Below, piece after piece: positions 46,301 to 61,300 of a stretch of DNA of 64,000 nucleotides. Numbering within the stretch: position 1 is the stretch's first letter; each line of letters opens with the position of its first letter. This DNA comes from G965205255 sp965205255. GTDB taxonomy: Bacteria; Pseudomonadota; Gammaproteobacteria; Pseudomonadales; Endozoicomonadaceae. Made by a program: the position numbers and the translations under genes. Under the pieces are notes generated by a model. It did not search any database, was not told where the DNA came from, and was given only the letters and a program-made list of their open reading frames with translations. The stretch is from positions 124,001 to 188,000 of the forward strand of contig OZ242051.1 of NCBI GenBank assembly GCA_965205255.1, written 5' to 3'.

Positions 46301-49300
46301 GGCGTTGCTGGTAAGTTGCTCTGATCTGTCGTGCCAGCTGATTGGCCCGAAGATTTAGTTGCCTGTAAGTTAACTGCTGATCCTCAAACACCAGAGCGAT
46401 ATTATCCGGCGTTTTATCTACCTGTGCTTCAAATAGCTGATATAGGGTATTGTCTTTGGGGTACGGTGCATCAGTTGCATTCCAAGTATGCAGTAAGGTA
46501 TGACGTTCTTGTCTGGAAAGCACATCAATCTGATTAAGGTGTTGTGTGGTATTTTCCACCAGCGCTGTCAGAACGCGAAGGTACATGGCATTAAAACGCC
46601 TGATTGTGTCTTCGGTAAATAAACCGACAGCATAGTTCCATTGCCCCTGAATGCAGTTTTCACTGTCATCTACGAACAGACTGAGGTCAAACTTTGCCGG
46701 ACTGTACTGTACTTTATCTTCTGCCGTGAAAGTTGTAAAAGGCAGTCCTGTACAACTGTCACTATCTGTGTCAAAGGACTGAAGACTAAACATCACTTGA
46801 AAGACAGGGTGCCTGGAGGTATCTCGTTCAATGTTTAATTCACTGACCAGTTTCTCAAACGGCAACTCCTGATGTGTTTTTGCATCGGCAACAGTGGCGT
46901 GTACCTGCTCAATCAGTGTGTTCAGCGTTCCGTTAGAATCAAGTTGCAGTCGTAATGGCAGAGCGTTAACAAAAAAACCAATGAGCGCTTGTGTCTGAGG
47001 ATGGTGCCGGTTATCTGAGGGGGTTCCAAGCACTAAGTCTGACTGGTTACTGAGTTTATTAAGTAACAGGTAGAATCCACTGAGCAGTATGGTGTAAAGC
47101 GTGGTTTCCTTATCGCAGGCTAACTGCCTCAGCCGGTCGGATAACTTTTCGGTAAGGTTAAAGTTATCATTAGCCCCTTGGTAGTCAATATGTTGGAGAC
47201 GCGGGTAATCGGCAGGCAGATTTAATGTTTCATAACCAGCTAACTGTTGTTTCCAATGCGATAAGGTTTTATCCAGCACCTCTCCTTGCAGGTAGTGACG
47301 TTGCCAATCGGCATAATCTCCATAACTGATGGATAAGCCTGGAAGCTGCGAAGGACGCAGCTCACACAGTGACTTATACATTTCAGCCAGTTCCCGCATA
47401 AACACAGCCATTGACCAGCCATCAAAGGCAATATGATGCCATACCAATAACAGATGACGTTCATGCTTACAACGATACAGGCACAACCGTAAGGGTGGTT
47501 CTTCAGTTAAATTAAACGGCTGAGCTATTGCTGTTTGCACAGACAGTTTTAGCTCATTGTGACTGTCCAAAAACCCGCATTGATAAGAAAGAGGGCTCTG
47601 ACATTCCTTGGTATAATACATCCCTGTTTCATTATCTTGATGATATGTACTGTTGAGTACCCGATGACGCACAGCCAACTGATTAATTGCTCTCAGCAAT
47701 AATGTATCATCTGCTGTTTCATCTAGCGTCACCATATGAGGTATATGATAAGAAGCTGTACCCTGTTCATATTGTTCAATAAATAACAACCGTTCTTGGG
47801 CAAAAGAGAGTGGCAGGTGATTTTGATGTTTTGAAACCGGAATAATAACCTTTGTTGTTGAGAGCTTATTAGCTAGTCGTGCAACGGTAGGATTATCAAA
47901 TAACAATGCCAGAGCAATATCTTTATCCAGCATTTGACGGCTTTTAGCAGTTAAACGAATCGCTGAAATTGAATTTCCGCCGATCCGGAAGAAATTATCA
48001 TGAATGCCGACACGTTCGAGTCCTAAAACTTCAGCCCAAACGGCACAGAGCTGAGTTTCAGTTTCTGTGCGTGGCGCCACATAACTATCGGTATTTATAA
48101 ATTCAGGGGCAGGTAAGGCGCGACGATCTAGCTTGCCATTGATGGTTAAGGGTATGTGTTCAATTACAGTGAACGTGGCCGGCACCATATACTCTGGCAA
48201 AGTGGCTTGCAATTGTTGACGCAATCCATCAATCAGAGCAGTTATACGATTTTTGTCTTTCGATGCACGGGTATCAGCAGCAATACAATAGGCGGCCAGA
48301 TATTTAGTGCCTTCCCGCTCACGGTCAATCACCACCGCCTGTGATACTTGTGGCAAAGCTGTTAGCGCCTTTTCAATTTCCCCCAACTCAATCCGGTATC
48401 CACGGATCTTTACCTGAAAGTCATTGCGTCCTAAGTACTCGAGATTACCATCGGGTAACCAGCGGACAAGGTCACCGGTTTTATAAAGTCGGGTATAACC
48501 GTTGGCGATATCCGCGTCAGTGGCAAAAGAATTATCAATAAACCGCTCTGCTGTGAGTTCAGGTTGATTCAGATAACCACGAGCAAGACCTGCACCGCCT
48601 ATATATAACTCTCCAATAACCCCCATAGGGGCCAGTTGTAAGTTGGTATTGAGCACATAAATCTTACGTGTATTAATTGGCCGTCCAATTGGCACACTAC
48701 CTTCAAATGAAGGTTTACTTATCCAAGTTGTAGCAAAGGTAGTACTTTCTGTAGGTCCGTAGCCATTGATAATGTATTTTGGGCGATGAGACTGACGGAC
48801 AATAGCCTTTATTATATTTGGAGTTAATACTTCTCCACCTGTTAACAGATATTTTAAGCTACCAAATAAATCAGGTTTTTGTCTGTATAAACTATCAAAA
48901 AGTCCTCTGGTAACCCAGAGTATTGAAATTTTATGTTGCTTGAGCAACTTAGTTATTTGTTGTTCGGAAACAACATGAGTTGATTTAGGAATAATCAGTT
49001 TTGCTCTATGTAATAGAGCACTCCAAATTTCAAAAGTAGCTGCATCAAAATTTGGGCTTGCCAACTGTAGAAATACATCAGTCGGTAAAATGTCAGCAAC
49101 AGATTTATTTATTGCCAGTGATACAACTCCCTGATGAGTTGTCATAACTCCTTTAGGCTTTCCGGTGGTACCTGATGTATAAATCACATAAGCCAGATCC
49201 TTAGCTTTGCTTACAGGTGATAGATTATCAGTGGCATAGTTTGCCATGTCTGACATCTGATCGGTGGCAATTAATACGGGGGGCTGTTCTTGCAGTTTAC

Positions 49301-52300
49301 TGATCCAGCGATCTAACTGACCGGTGTAATGACTTTGAGTCAGCAGCAGGGGCGCTTTCGTATCCTCCAATATAAACAGTGTTCGTGACTGAGGATACTC
49401 TGGCGCAACCGGCACGTATGCCCCACCGGCTTTTAATACGGCCAAAATACTGATTATCATCTCCGGTGACCGGTCAAGATACAGTGCAATCAGGGTATCT
49501 GGTGATAATGTGCTACCGTGGCGTTGCTGATAAGTTGCTCTGATCTGTCGTGCCAGCTGATTGGCCCGCAGATTTAGTTGCCTGTAAGTTAACTGCTGAT
49601 CCTCAAACACCAGAGCGATATTATCCGGCGTTTTATCTACCTGATCTTCAAATAGCTGATATAGGGTATTGTCTTTTGGATATGGTACATCAGTTGCATT
49701 CCAGGTATGCAGTAAGGTATGACGTTCACTGTTGCTTAACAGATTAATGGAGGTATGAGGTTGTTCCACAGCCGTGCTGATGCTTTCTAAAATCGAGAAG
49801 ATTTGCTCTTTAATACGTGTAACTTGTTTAATACTTATTAGCTTAGTGTCATAGCAAAGCCGAACGGTTAATGTCTCATCATGTTCATAGGCTGTCAACG
49901 ATAAGGGATAATCAGTTTTTTCCTTTGATCCCCGCATAGTAATCAAAGTTTTCTTTTCTTTATCCTTTGTTTCATCTATAGGGTTGGGATAGTTTTCAAA
50001 AACTAGCAGGCTGTGGAATAAACGTTCACCCTGTGATTGCAGAGAGGATAAAGAGACGCTGCTGTGGCTGTTCAGTGCTGCAATTTGCTGCTGAATTAAC
50101 TGGAGTACGCAAGCGCAAGAAGCCTCTTTCTCCCAATTGACAGTCAGTGGTAGCGTATTAATGTATAGTCCAACACTGTTTTCAATACCCTGTACCGGAA
50201 TATCTCTTCCCGATACCGTGGTTCCCACAATGGTTTGGTTGCTGTTACTGTAGACCTGTAGCACCTTGTGCCAGGCAAACTGAACGGCTGCATTTAGGGT
50301 AATACCCTGTGACTGACATTGCGCTTTTAACTGGTGTAACGTGTGTCCTGTGAGTTGTAAGTCTATCTCTCCCGGTACAGTAATTGTTCGGTGCTTATTT
50401 AAGTCAACAGGATTATCCAATAAGTAACGCAGATTAGTTGCACCCTGCCAGCTTGTTTTCTGCTGTTTCCAGTAAGTATCTGTTTCTGCCTGGTGCTGCT
50501 GATGATATCGCTGAACCTCAGAATACGTAGTCTCAAAGGCTATATTGACTTGCTGTTTTGCGATCAGTTGTTGATAGGTATGATGAATAAATTGCCATAG
50601 TATCGGGTTACTCCACCCATCACTGACAGCATGGTATTCTGTTTTCATTACCGTGTAATGGTCATTAGAATGTTTAATGATCATCAGGCGTAATAGACCC
50701 GGTGTATTCAGGTTAAATCCCTGTTTCCGGTCGTTTTGCTGCAATAGGGCAATACGTTCTTCCCGCTCAGATGCGTTAAGATAACCCAGATCAATCTCTG
50801 TAAAGTGATCATCTGTCAGCACACCGTTCTTCAAGATTACCTGTAATGGTTCACCTTCCGTATCCAGTGCCATTCTTAGTACGGGGTAACGCTCAGAAGC
50901 TAACTGCCAAGCCTTTTTATATAGCGGAACATTGAGAGAATCATGATAATCAAGTAATAGCTGCACTCGGTAGGCATCATCGTCAGGGAAAGCCAAATCA
51001 TGATAAACAAATCCCTGCTGTAAACTACTTGCAGGGTAAATGGCCTCTATTTCATTATCCTGATAACGGGACTGTAATTGCCGTAAACGCTCAATACTCA
51101 GTCCTGTTGTCTGATAATCTGAAGGGGTTCGGATACCTCCAGTTTTCGCTCGTTTAACAGATACTTTCGTCACTTTCTTCACTGCCTGCTCAAAGGCCTG
51201 AAGGAATAAACCGGTCTGTGTTTCATTTAATTGTGATAAGACATGAAACGATAAACAATTGTTTTGTACGGCACCGTTAATGTTCAGCCGCAAGGTGGTT
51301 TTATTGGCAGATGAGACAGCCTGACCTGTACTCTCAGCCACTAGTTGCCACATGTCTTCCTTATCCGTGCCACCCAACTGGCCCAGATAATTAAAACTGA
51401 TGTCTGCAAGTGTCGGCTCCAGCAAGCCTGCCTGTTGCAATGCACTAAACCCAATCCCTTTATCTGGAATTTTTCTTAACTGTTCTTTGGTAGCAATGAT
51501 GGTTTCTGCGGTGTTTTCACGATCCACTAAGCGTACAGGGTAAGCGATGGTAAACCAGCCTACGGTGCGTGATGTATCCATTTGCGCTGCAATCGGTTCA
51601 CGCCCATGTCCTTCCAGTGTAATAACATGAGATAACTGATCAAAGGCCTGACTTAAAGCAATCCCTAATGCGGCCAGTAATAAGTCATTGATTTTTGTGT
51701 GATAACCCTCTGGCGCTTTACGAAGTAACTGCTGAGTAACCGTTTCATCCCATTGTATGGTATGTTCACTCACCGGTGACAATGGCAAATGACAACGGTC
51801 TGTTTTATCATAAATACCTTTCCAGTAATCCACCTGAGCGCTATGCTGATTTGCATACAGTGCTACCGTCTTCACCCACTGACGATAACTGCTGGTTTTT
51901 GCAGGCAACGAATGACCTGTTAACAGTTGTTGCATATCATTGGAAAGAATCCGCCAAGAGACGGCATCAATAATTAAATGATGCAGTATAAAGCAAAGCC
52001 TTGCACTGCCATCACTGTAACCTGTCAAATGAATAACCTTCCACAGCGGACCTTTTTCAATGTTCAAATCTGCCTGATGTTCTGTCAGTTTCGACTGAAC
52101 TGACTGAGCACTCAGCCCTTTCATGGAAAGAGAAATAAGGGGGTTGTTTTCTGTTTGCAGATGGTAGGTTTGTTGCCATCCTGACGGTGTTTGAGTAAAA
52201 CAAAGGCGTAAACTGTCGTGATGAAGAGTCAGATTTTCCAGTGCTGACTGTATGGTTTGAACAGAGACTGACCCTGGAATCTTTTGCATAAAGGCCTGAT

Positions 52301-55300
52301 TAAAGTGATCAGGGTCAGAGAACGTCCAGTCAAAAAACTGTTGCTGAATTGGTAGCAGGTTAAAACGGCCTTCCAAAATGCCCTGTTCAGTTTCAACAGC
52401 CACCGTTGCAGTCGTATCTACCAGCCGTTGCGCTAATAATGCTACAGTGGGTGCTTCAAATATATCTTTCACCTGCAATGCCAAGTCTTTCTGGCGTAAC
52501 CGTGAAGTTATCTGAATACAGAGAATCGAATCTCCGCCGATCCGAAAGAAATTATCATGAATGCCTACACGTTCGAGTCCCAAGACTTCAGCCCAAACAG
52601 CACAGAGCTGCATTTCGGTTTCTGTGCGTGGTGCCACATAACTATCGGTATTTATAAATTCAGGGGCAGGTAAGGCGCGACGATCTAGCTTGCCATTGAT
52701 GGTTAGAGGTATGTGTTCAATCATAGTGAACGTAGCCGGCACCATATATTCTGGCAGGCTGGCTTGCAATTGTTGACGCAATCCATCAGTCAGAGTAGTT
52801 ATACGATTCTTGTCTTTCGATTCGCGGGTATCAGCAGCAATACAATAGGCAGCCAGATATTTAGTGCCTTCCCGCTCACGGTCAATCACCACCGCCTGTG
52901 ATACTTGCGGCAAAGCTGTTAGCGCCTTTTCAATTTCCCCCAACTCAATCCGATATCCACGGATCTTGACCTGAAAGTCATTGCGTCCCAAGTACTCAAG
53001 ATTACCATCGGGCAACCAGCGGACAAGATCACCTGTTTTATAAAGTCGGGTATAACCGTTGGCGATATCCGCGTCAGTGGCAAAAGGGTTATCAATAAAC
53101 CGCTCTGCTGTGAGTTCAGGTTGATTTAGATAACCTCTGGCAAGACCTGCACCGCCTATATATAACTCTCCGGGTACACCGATGGGAATAGGCCGATTGT
53201 TGTTATCCAGTACATAGAGTCGGGTATTGTCAATGGCCTTACCTAACGAGATACTTGCCGTATCATGCAATAAGCTTTGAGTGACGTAGACAGTTGTTTC
53301 TGTAGGCCCGTATTGATTGAATGTGAGTGTTGCAGGAATATTGCCCAGTATATTCAGATTCTCCCCAGCGATAGCTATTACTTCCAAGCAAGAATTTGAT
53401 AATTCCCAAGAGTATTGCTTCATCAGAGCCGTCGGAATAAATGCTTTTTTTATGGCTTGTTCACTAATCAATGCTATCAGCTGGATAATATCTTTTTGCT
53501 GATGCTCAGATGCCATAAATAACTGACACCCAGAAAATAGGGTAGGAAATAATTCATAAACTAAAGCATCGAAAACATAGTTAGAAAACAAGAGTACATG
53601 TAATTCATCGCTTAAATAGTGAGTTCTCATAACAAACTGACTCAAATTGATGACGCTTTCGTGCTCAATCATCACACCTTTAGGCTGTCCTGTGGTACCT
53701 GAGGTATAAATCACATAAGCCAGATCCTGAGCTTTGCTTACAGGCGATAGATTTTTAGTGACATAGTTTTCCATGTCTGACATCTGATCGGTGGCAATTA
53801 ATACCGGAGGCTTTCCCTTCAGTTTATTAATCCAGCCGTCTAACTGACCGGTATAATGACTTTGAGTCAGTAACAGGGGCGCTTTCGTATCCTCTAATAT
53901 GAACAGTGTTCGTGACTGAGGATACTCCGGTGCAACCGGCACGTATGCCCCGCCGGCTTTTAATACGGCCAGAATACTGATTATCATCTCCGGTGACCGG
54001 TCAAGATACAGTGCAATCAGGGTATCTGGTGATAATGTGCTACCGTGGCGTTGCTGGTAAGTTGCTCTGATCTGTCGTGCCAGCTGATTGGCTCGCAGAT
54101 TTAATTGCCTGTAAGTTAACTGCTGATTCTCAAACACCAGAGCGATATTATCCGGCGTTTTATCTACCTGTGCTTCAAATACTTGGTATAGGGTATTGTC
54201 TTTTAGGTACGGTGCATCAGTTGCATTCCAAGTATGCAGTAAGGTATGACGTTCACTGTTGCTTAACAGATTAATGGAGGTATGAGGTTGTTCCACAGCC
54301 GTGCTGATGCTTTCTAAAATCGAGAAGATTTGCTCTTTAATACGTGTAACTTGTTTAATACTTATTAGCGTAGTGTCATAGCAAAGCCGAACGGTTAATA
54401 TCTCATCATGTTCATAGGCTATCAACGATAAGGGATAATCATTTTTTTCCTTTGATCCCCGCATAGTAATCTGGGTTTTCTTGTCTTGATCTATAGGGTT
54501 GGGATAGTTTTCAAAAACTAGCAGGCTGTGGAATAAACGTTCACCCTGTGATTGCAAAGAGGATAAAGAGACGCTGCTGTGGCTGTTCAGTGCTGCAATT
54601 TGCTGCTGAATTAACTTGAGTACGCAAGCGCAAGAAGCCTCTTTCTCCCAATTGACAGTCAGTGGTAGCGTATTAATGTATAGTCCAACACTGTTTTCAA
54701 TACCCTGTACCGGAATATCTCTTCCCGATACCGTGGTTCCCACAATGGTTTGGTTGCTGTTACTGTAGACCTGTAGCACCTTGTGCCAGGCAAACTGAAC
54801 GGCTGCATTTAGGGTAATACCTTGTGACTGGCATTGCGCTTTTAACTGGTGTAACGTGTGTCCTGTGAGTTGTAAGTCTATCTCTCCCGGTACAGTGATT
54901 GTCCGGTGCTTATTTAAGTCAACAGGATTATCCAATAAGTAACGCAGATTAGTTGCACCCTGCCAGCTTGTTTTCTGCTGTTTCCAGTAAGTATCTGTTT
55001 CTGCTTGGTGCTGCTGATGATATTGCTGAACCTCAGAATACGTAGTCTCAGAGGCTATATTGACTTGCTGTTTTGCGATCAGTTGTTGATAGGTATGATG
55101 AATAAATTGCCATAGTATCGGGTTACTCCACCCATCACTGACAGCATGGTGTTCTGTTTTCATTACCGTGTAATGGTCATTAGAATGTTTAATGATCATC
55201 AGGCGTAATAGACTCGGTGTATTCAGGTTAAATCCCTGTTTCCGGTCGTTTTGCTGCAATAGGGCAATACGTTCTTCCCGTTCAGATGCGTTAAGATAAC

Positions 55301-58300
55301 CCAGATCAATCTCTGTAAAGTGATCATCTGTCAGCACACCGTTCTTCAAGATTACCTGTAATGGTTCACCTTCCGTATCCAGTGCCATTCTTAGTACGGG
55401 GTAACGCTCAGAAGCTAACTGCCAAGCCTTTTTATATAGCGGAATATTGAGAGAATGATGATAATCAAGTAATAGCTGCACTCGGTAGGCATCATCGTCA
55501 GGGAAAGCCAAATCATGATAAACAAATCCCTGCTGTAAACTACTTGCAGGGTAAATGGCCTCTATTTCATTATCCTGATAACGGGACTGTAATTGCCGTA
55601 AACGTTCAATACTCAGTCCTGTTGTCTGATAATCTGAAGGGGTTCGGATACTTCCAATTTTTGCTTGTTTGACAGATAATTCTGTTACTTTCTTCACTGC
55701 CTGCTCAAAGGCCTGAAGGAATAAACCGGTTTGTGTTTCATTTAATTGTGATAAGACATGAAACGATAAACAATTGTTTTGTACGGCACCGTTAATGTTC
55801 AGCCGCAAGGTGTTTTTATTGGCAGATGAGACAGCCTGACCTGTACTCTCAGCCACCAGTTGCCACATGTCTTCCTTATCCGTGCCACCCAACTGACCCA
55901 GATAATTAAAACTGATGTCTGCAAGTGTCGGCTCCAGCAAGCCTGCCTGTTGCAATGCACTAAACCCAATCCCTTTATCTGGAATTTTCCTTAACTGTTC
56001 TTTGGTAGCAATGATGGTTTCTGCGGTGTTCTCACGGTCCACTAAGCGTACCGGATAAACGGTGGTAAACCAGCCGACGGTGCGTGATGTATCCATTTGC
56101 GCTGCAATCGGTTCACGCCCATGTCCTTCCAGTGTAATAACATGAGACAACTGATCAAAGGTCTGACTTAAAGCAATTCCTAATGCGGCCAGTAATAAGT
56201 CATTGATTTGTGTGTGATAACCCTCTGGCGCTTTACGAAGTAACTGCTGAGTAACCGTTTTATCCCATTGTATGGTATGTTCACTCACCGGTGACAATGG
56301 CAAATGACAACGGTCTGTTTTATCATAAATACCTTTCCAGTAATCCACCTGAGCGCTATGCTGATTTGCATATAGTGCTACCGTCTTCACCCACTGACGA
56401 TAACTGCTGGTTTTTGTAGGCAACGAGTGCCCCGTTAACAGTTGTTGCATATCATTGGAAAGAATCCGCCAAGAAACGGCATCAATAATTAAATGATGCA
56501 GTATAAAGCAAAGCCTTGCACTGCCATCACTGTAACCTGTCAAATGAATAACCTTCCACAGCGGACCTTTTTCAATGTTCAAATCTGCCTGATGTTCTGT
56601 CAGTTTCGACTGAACTGACTGAGCGCTCAACCCTTTTATAGAAAGGGAAATAAGGGGGTTGTTTTCTGTTTGCAGATGGTAGGTTTGTTGCCATCCTGAC
56701 GGTGTTTGAGTAAAACAAAGGCGTAAACTGTCGTGATGAAGAGTCAGATTTTCCAGTGCTGACTGTATGGTTTGAACAGAGACTGACCCTGGAATCTTTT
56801 GCATAAAGGCCTGATTAAAGTGATCAGGGTCAGAGAACGTCCAGTCAAAAAACTGTTGCTGAATTGGCAGCAGGTTAAAACGGCCTTCCAAAATGCCCTG
56901 TTCAGTTTCAACAGCCACCGTTGCAGTCGTATCTACCAGCCGTTGCGCTAATAATGCTACAGTGGGTGCTTCAAATATATCTTTCACCTGCAATACCAAG
57001 TCTTTCTGGCGTAACCGTGAAGTTATCTGAATACAGAGAATCGAATCTCCGCCAATCCTGAAGAAATTATCATGAATGCCGACACGTTCGAGTCCCAAGA
57101 CTTCAGCCCAAACGGTACAGAGCTGAGTTTCGGTTTCTGTGCGTGGCGCCACATAACTATCGGTATTTATAAATTCAGGGGCAGGTAAGGCGCGACGATC
57201 TAGCTTGCCATTGATGGTTAAGGGTATATCTTCAATCACAGTGAACGTGGCCGGCACCATATATTCTGGCAGGCTGGCTTGCAATTGTTGACGCAATGCA
57301 TCAGCCAGAGTAGTTATACGACTGTTATCTTTCGATGCACGAGTATCAGCAGCAATACAATAGGCAGCCAGATATTTAGTGCCTTCCCGCTCACGGTCAA
57401 TTACCACCGCCTGTGATACTTGTGGCAATGCTGTCAGCGCCTTTTCAATTTCTCCCAACTCAATCCGGTATCCACGGATCTTTACCTGAAAGTCATTGCG
57501 TCCCAAGTACTCAAGATTACCATCGGGTAACCAGCGGACAAGGTCACCGGTTTTATAAAGTCGGGTATAACCGTTGGCAATATCCGCTTCAGTGGCAAAA
57601 GGGTTATTAATAAAACGTTCAGCAGTTAATTCAGGACGGTTTAAATAGCCTCTCGCCAGACCAGCACCACCTAAATACAGTTCACCGGGAGTCCCTACAG
57701 ACAGAGCCTGAAGCTGTGTAGACAAAATATACGCTTTAACATTTCCGTAAGGTTTTCCTAAACCCTTGTTTATAGCTGGATAAACCTGTGAGAAGTAAGA
57801 ACCAACTGTGGCTTCAGTAGGACCGTACTCATCAACGACCTTATTAGTATAGTGACACAAATCAAGCACATCGTGACAGCCAAGTGCTTCTCCTCCAAGT
57901 ATAATCATACCTAACTGATGCGACATGCCAGGCAACACTTGCCAGGCGATACTCGGCGTCGTTTTTATCAGAGAAACGTTATTTACACTCAAATGTTTTT
58001 GGTATGACAGCGAATCTAAAATATCCCCACCATAGATACAAATAGTGCTCCCCGCTAGCAATGGACAAAGAGTAGCTGTTACAGAAAGATCGAAGCAATA
58101 ATTAGATGAAAAGTCTACGCGCTTATAATGATCAGAAGTTTGTACCAAAAACATAGTAAAATAATTAACAACGCTACAGTGTTCAATCATTACCCCTTTG
58201 GGATTTCCTGTGGTTCCCGAAGTATAAATCACATAAGCCAGATCCTTAGCTTTGCTTACAGGTAACAGATTTTCAGTGGCATAGTTTGCCATGTCTGACA

Positions 58301-61300
58301 TTTGATCGGTGGCAATTAATACGGGAGGCTTTCCCTTCAGTTTATTAATCCAGCCGTCTAATTGATCGGTATAATGACTTTGAGTCAGCAGCAAGGGCGC
58401 TTTCGTATCCTCCAGTATAAACAGTGTTCGTGACTGAGGATACTCTGGCGCAACCGGCACGTATGCCCCACCGGCTTTTAATACGGCCAGAATACTGATT
58501 ATCATCTCCGGTGACCGGTCAAGATACAGTGCAATCAGGGTATCTGGTGATAATGCGCTACCGTGGCGTTGCTGATAAGTTGCTCTGATCTGTCGTGCCA
58601 GCTGATTGGCTCGCAGATTTAATTGCCTGTAAGTTAACTGCTGATCCTCAAACACCAGAGCGATATTATCCGGCGTTTTATCTACCTGCTCTTCAAATAG
58701 CTGGTATAGGGTATTGTCTTTTGGATATGGCGCATCAGTTGCATTCCAAGTATGTAATAAGGTATGACGTTCTTGTCTGGAAAGCACATCAATCTGATTA
58801 ATGTGTTGTGTGGTATTTTCCACCAGCGCTGTCAGAACGCGAAGATACATGGCATTAAAACGCCTGATTGTGTCTTCGGTAAATAAACCGACAGCATAGT
58901 TCCATTGCCCCTGAATACAGTTGTCACTGTCATCTACGAACAGACTGAGGTCAAACTTTGCCGGACTGTACTCTACTTTATCTTCTGCCGTGAAAGTTGT
59001 AAAAGGCAGGCCGGTATAACTGTCACTATCTGTGTCAAAGGACTGAAGACTAAACATCACTTGAAAGACAGGGTGTCTGGAGGTATCTCGTTCAATGTTT
59101 AATTCACTGACCAGTTTCTCAAACGGCAACTCCTGATGTGTTTTTGCATCGGCAACAGTAGCGTGTACCTGCTCAATCAGTGTGTTCAGCGTTCCGTTAG
59201 AATCAAGTTGCAATCGCAATGGGAGAGCGTTAACAAAAAAACCAATGAGCGCTTGTGTCTGAGGATGATGCCGGTTATCTGAGGGGGTTCCAAGCACTAA
59301 GTCTGACTGGTTACTGAGTTTATTCAGCAATAGGTAAAATCCACTGAGCAGTATGGTGTAAAGCGTGGTTTCCTTATCGCAGGCTAACTGCCTCAGTTGG
59401 TCGGACAACTTTTCGGTAAGATTAAAATTATCATTAGCCCCTTGGTAGTCAATATGTTGGGGACGCGGGTAATCGGCAGGCAGGTTTAATGTTTCATAAC
59501 CAGCTAACTGTTGTTTCCAATGCGATAAGGTTTTATCCAGCACCTCTCCCTGTAGGTAGTGACGCTGCCAGTCGGCATAATCTCCATAACTGATGGATAA
59601 GGCTGGAAGCTGCGAAGGACGCAACTCACGCAGTGACTTATAAATTTCAGCCAGTTCCTGCATAAACACAGCCATTGACCAGCCATCAAAGGCAATATGA
59701 TGCCATACCAATAACAGATGACGTTCATGCTTACAACGATACAGGCACAACCGTAAGGGTGGTTCTTCAGTTAAATTAAACGGCTGAGCTATTGCTGTTT
59801 GCACAGACAGTTTTAGCTCATTGTGACTGTCCAAAAACCCGCATTGATAAGAAAGAGGGCTCTGACATTCCTTGGTATAATACATCCCTGTTTCATTATC
59901 TTGATGATATGTACTGTTGAGTACCCGATGACGCACAGCCAACTGATTAATTGCTCTCAGCAATAATGTATCATCTGCTGTTTCATCTAGCGTCACCATA
60001 TGAGGTATATGATAAGAAGCTGTACCCTGTTCATATTGTTCAATAAATAACAACCGTTCTTGGGCAAAAGAGAGTGGCAGGTGATTTTGATGTTTTGAAA
60101 CCGGAATAATAACCTTTGTTGTTGAGAGCTTATTAGCTAGTCGTGCAACGGTAGGATTATCAAATAACAATGCCAGAGCAATATCTTTATCCAGCATTTG
60201 ACGGCTTTTAGCAGTTAAACGAATCGCTGAAATTGAATTTCCGCCGATCCGGAAGAAATTATCATGAATGCCGACACGTTCGAGTCCCATGACTTCAGCC
60301 CAAACGGCACAGAGCTGAGTTTCAGTTTCTGTCTGCGGCGCCACATAACTATCGGTATTTATAAATTCAGGGGCAGGTAAGGCGCGACGATCTAGCTTGC
60401 CATTGATGGTTAAGGGTATATCTTCAATCACAGTGAACGTGGCCGGCACCATATATTCTGGCAGGCTGGCTTGCAATTGTTGACGCAATGAGTCAGTCAG
60501 AGTAGTTATACGAGCTTTATCTTTCAATGCACGGGTATCAGCAGCAATACAATAGGCGGCCAGATATTTAGTGCCTTCCTGCTCACGGTCAATAACCACC
60601 GCCTGTGATACTTGTGGCAATGCTGTCAGCGCATTTTCAATTTCTCCCAACTCAATCCGGTATCCACGGATCTTTACCTGAAAGTCATTGCGTCCCAAGT
60701 ATTCAAGATTACCATCGGGTAACCAGCGAACAAGATCACCGGTTTTATAAAGTCGGGTATAACCGTTGGCAATATCCGCTTCAGTGGCAAAAGGATTATC
60801 AATAAACCGCTCAGCTGTGAGTTCAGGTTGATTTAGATAACCTCTGGCAAGACCTGCACCGCCTATATATAACTCTCCGGGTACGCCTATTGCTACGGGT
60901 TCTTTTTCCTTAGATAAGATGTAAACTTTTTCGTTAGGTAATGGCTTTCCAATATGACTCTCTTTTCCTTTAGAGTACATTGCATTGCTACTCCATATAC
61001 AGCTCTCTGTTGGACCATACACTTGTGAAACAGTATTAAAAATACCTGATAAAGATTCGTAGAGTTCTGTGGAACCGCTCTCACCACCCACAAGAATTTG
61101 TATATGAGAGCAATCTAAAAATTCGTTTGAATCGGATAATAGCACCTGCCACATAGATGGTGTTTGTTGTATAATATCGATATTTTTTTTGTGGTTTTGC
61201 AGATCGTTTTGAAATCTTTCTGTATTTGATAAAACAGTCAGTCCTCCACAAATCAGAGGAAGAGCAAACTCTAACCCAAAAATGTCAAACACATATTGGG

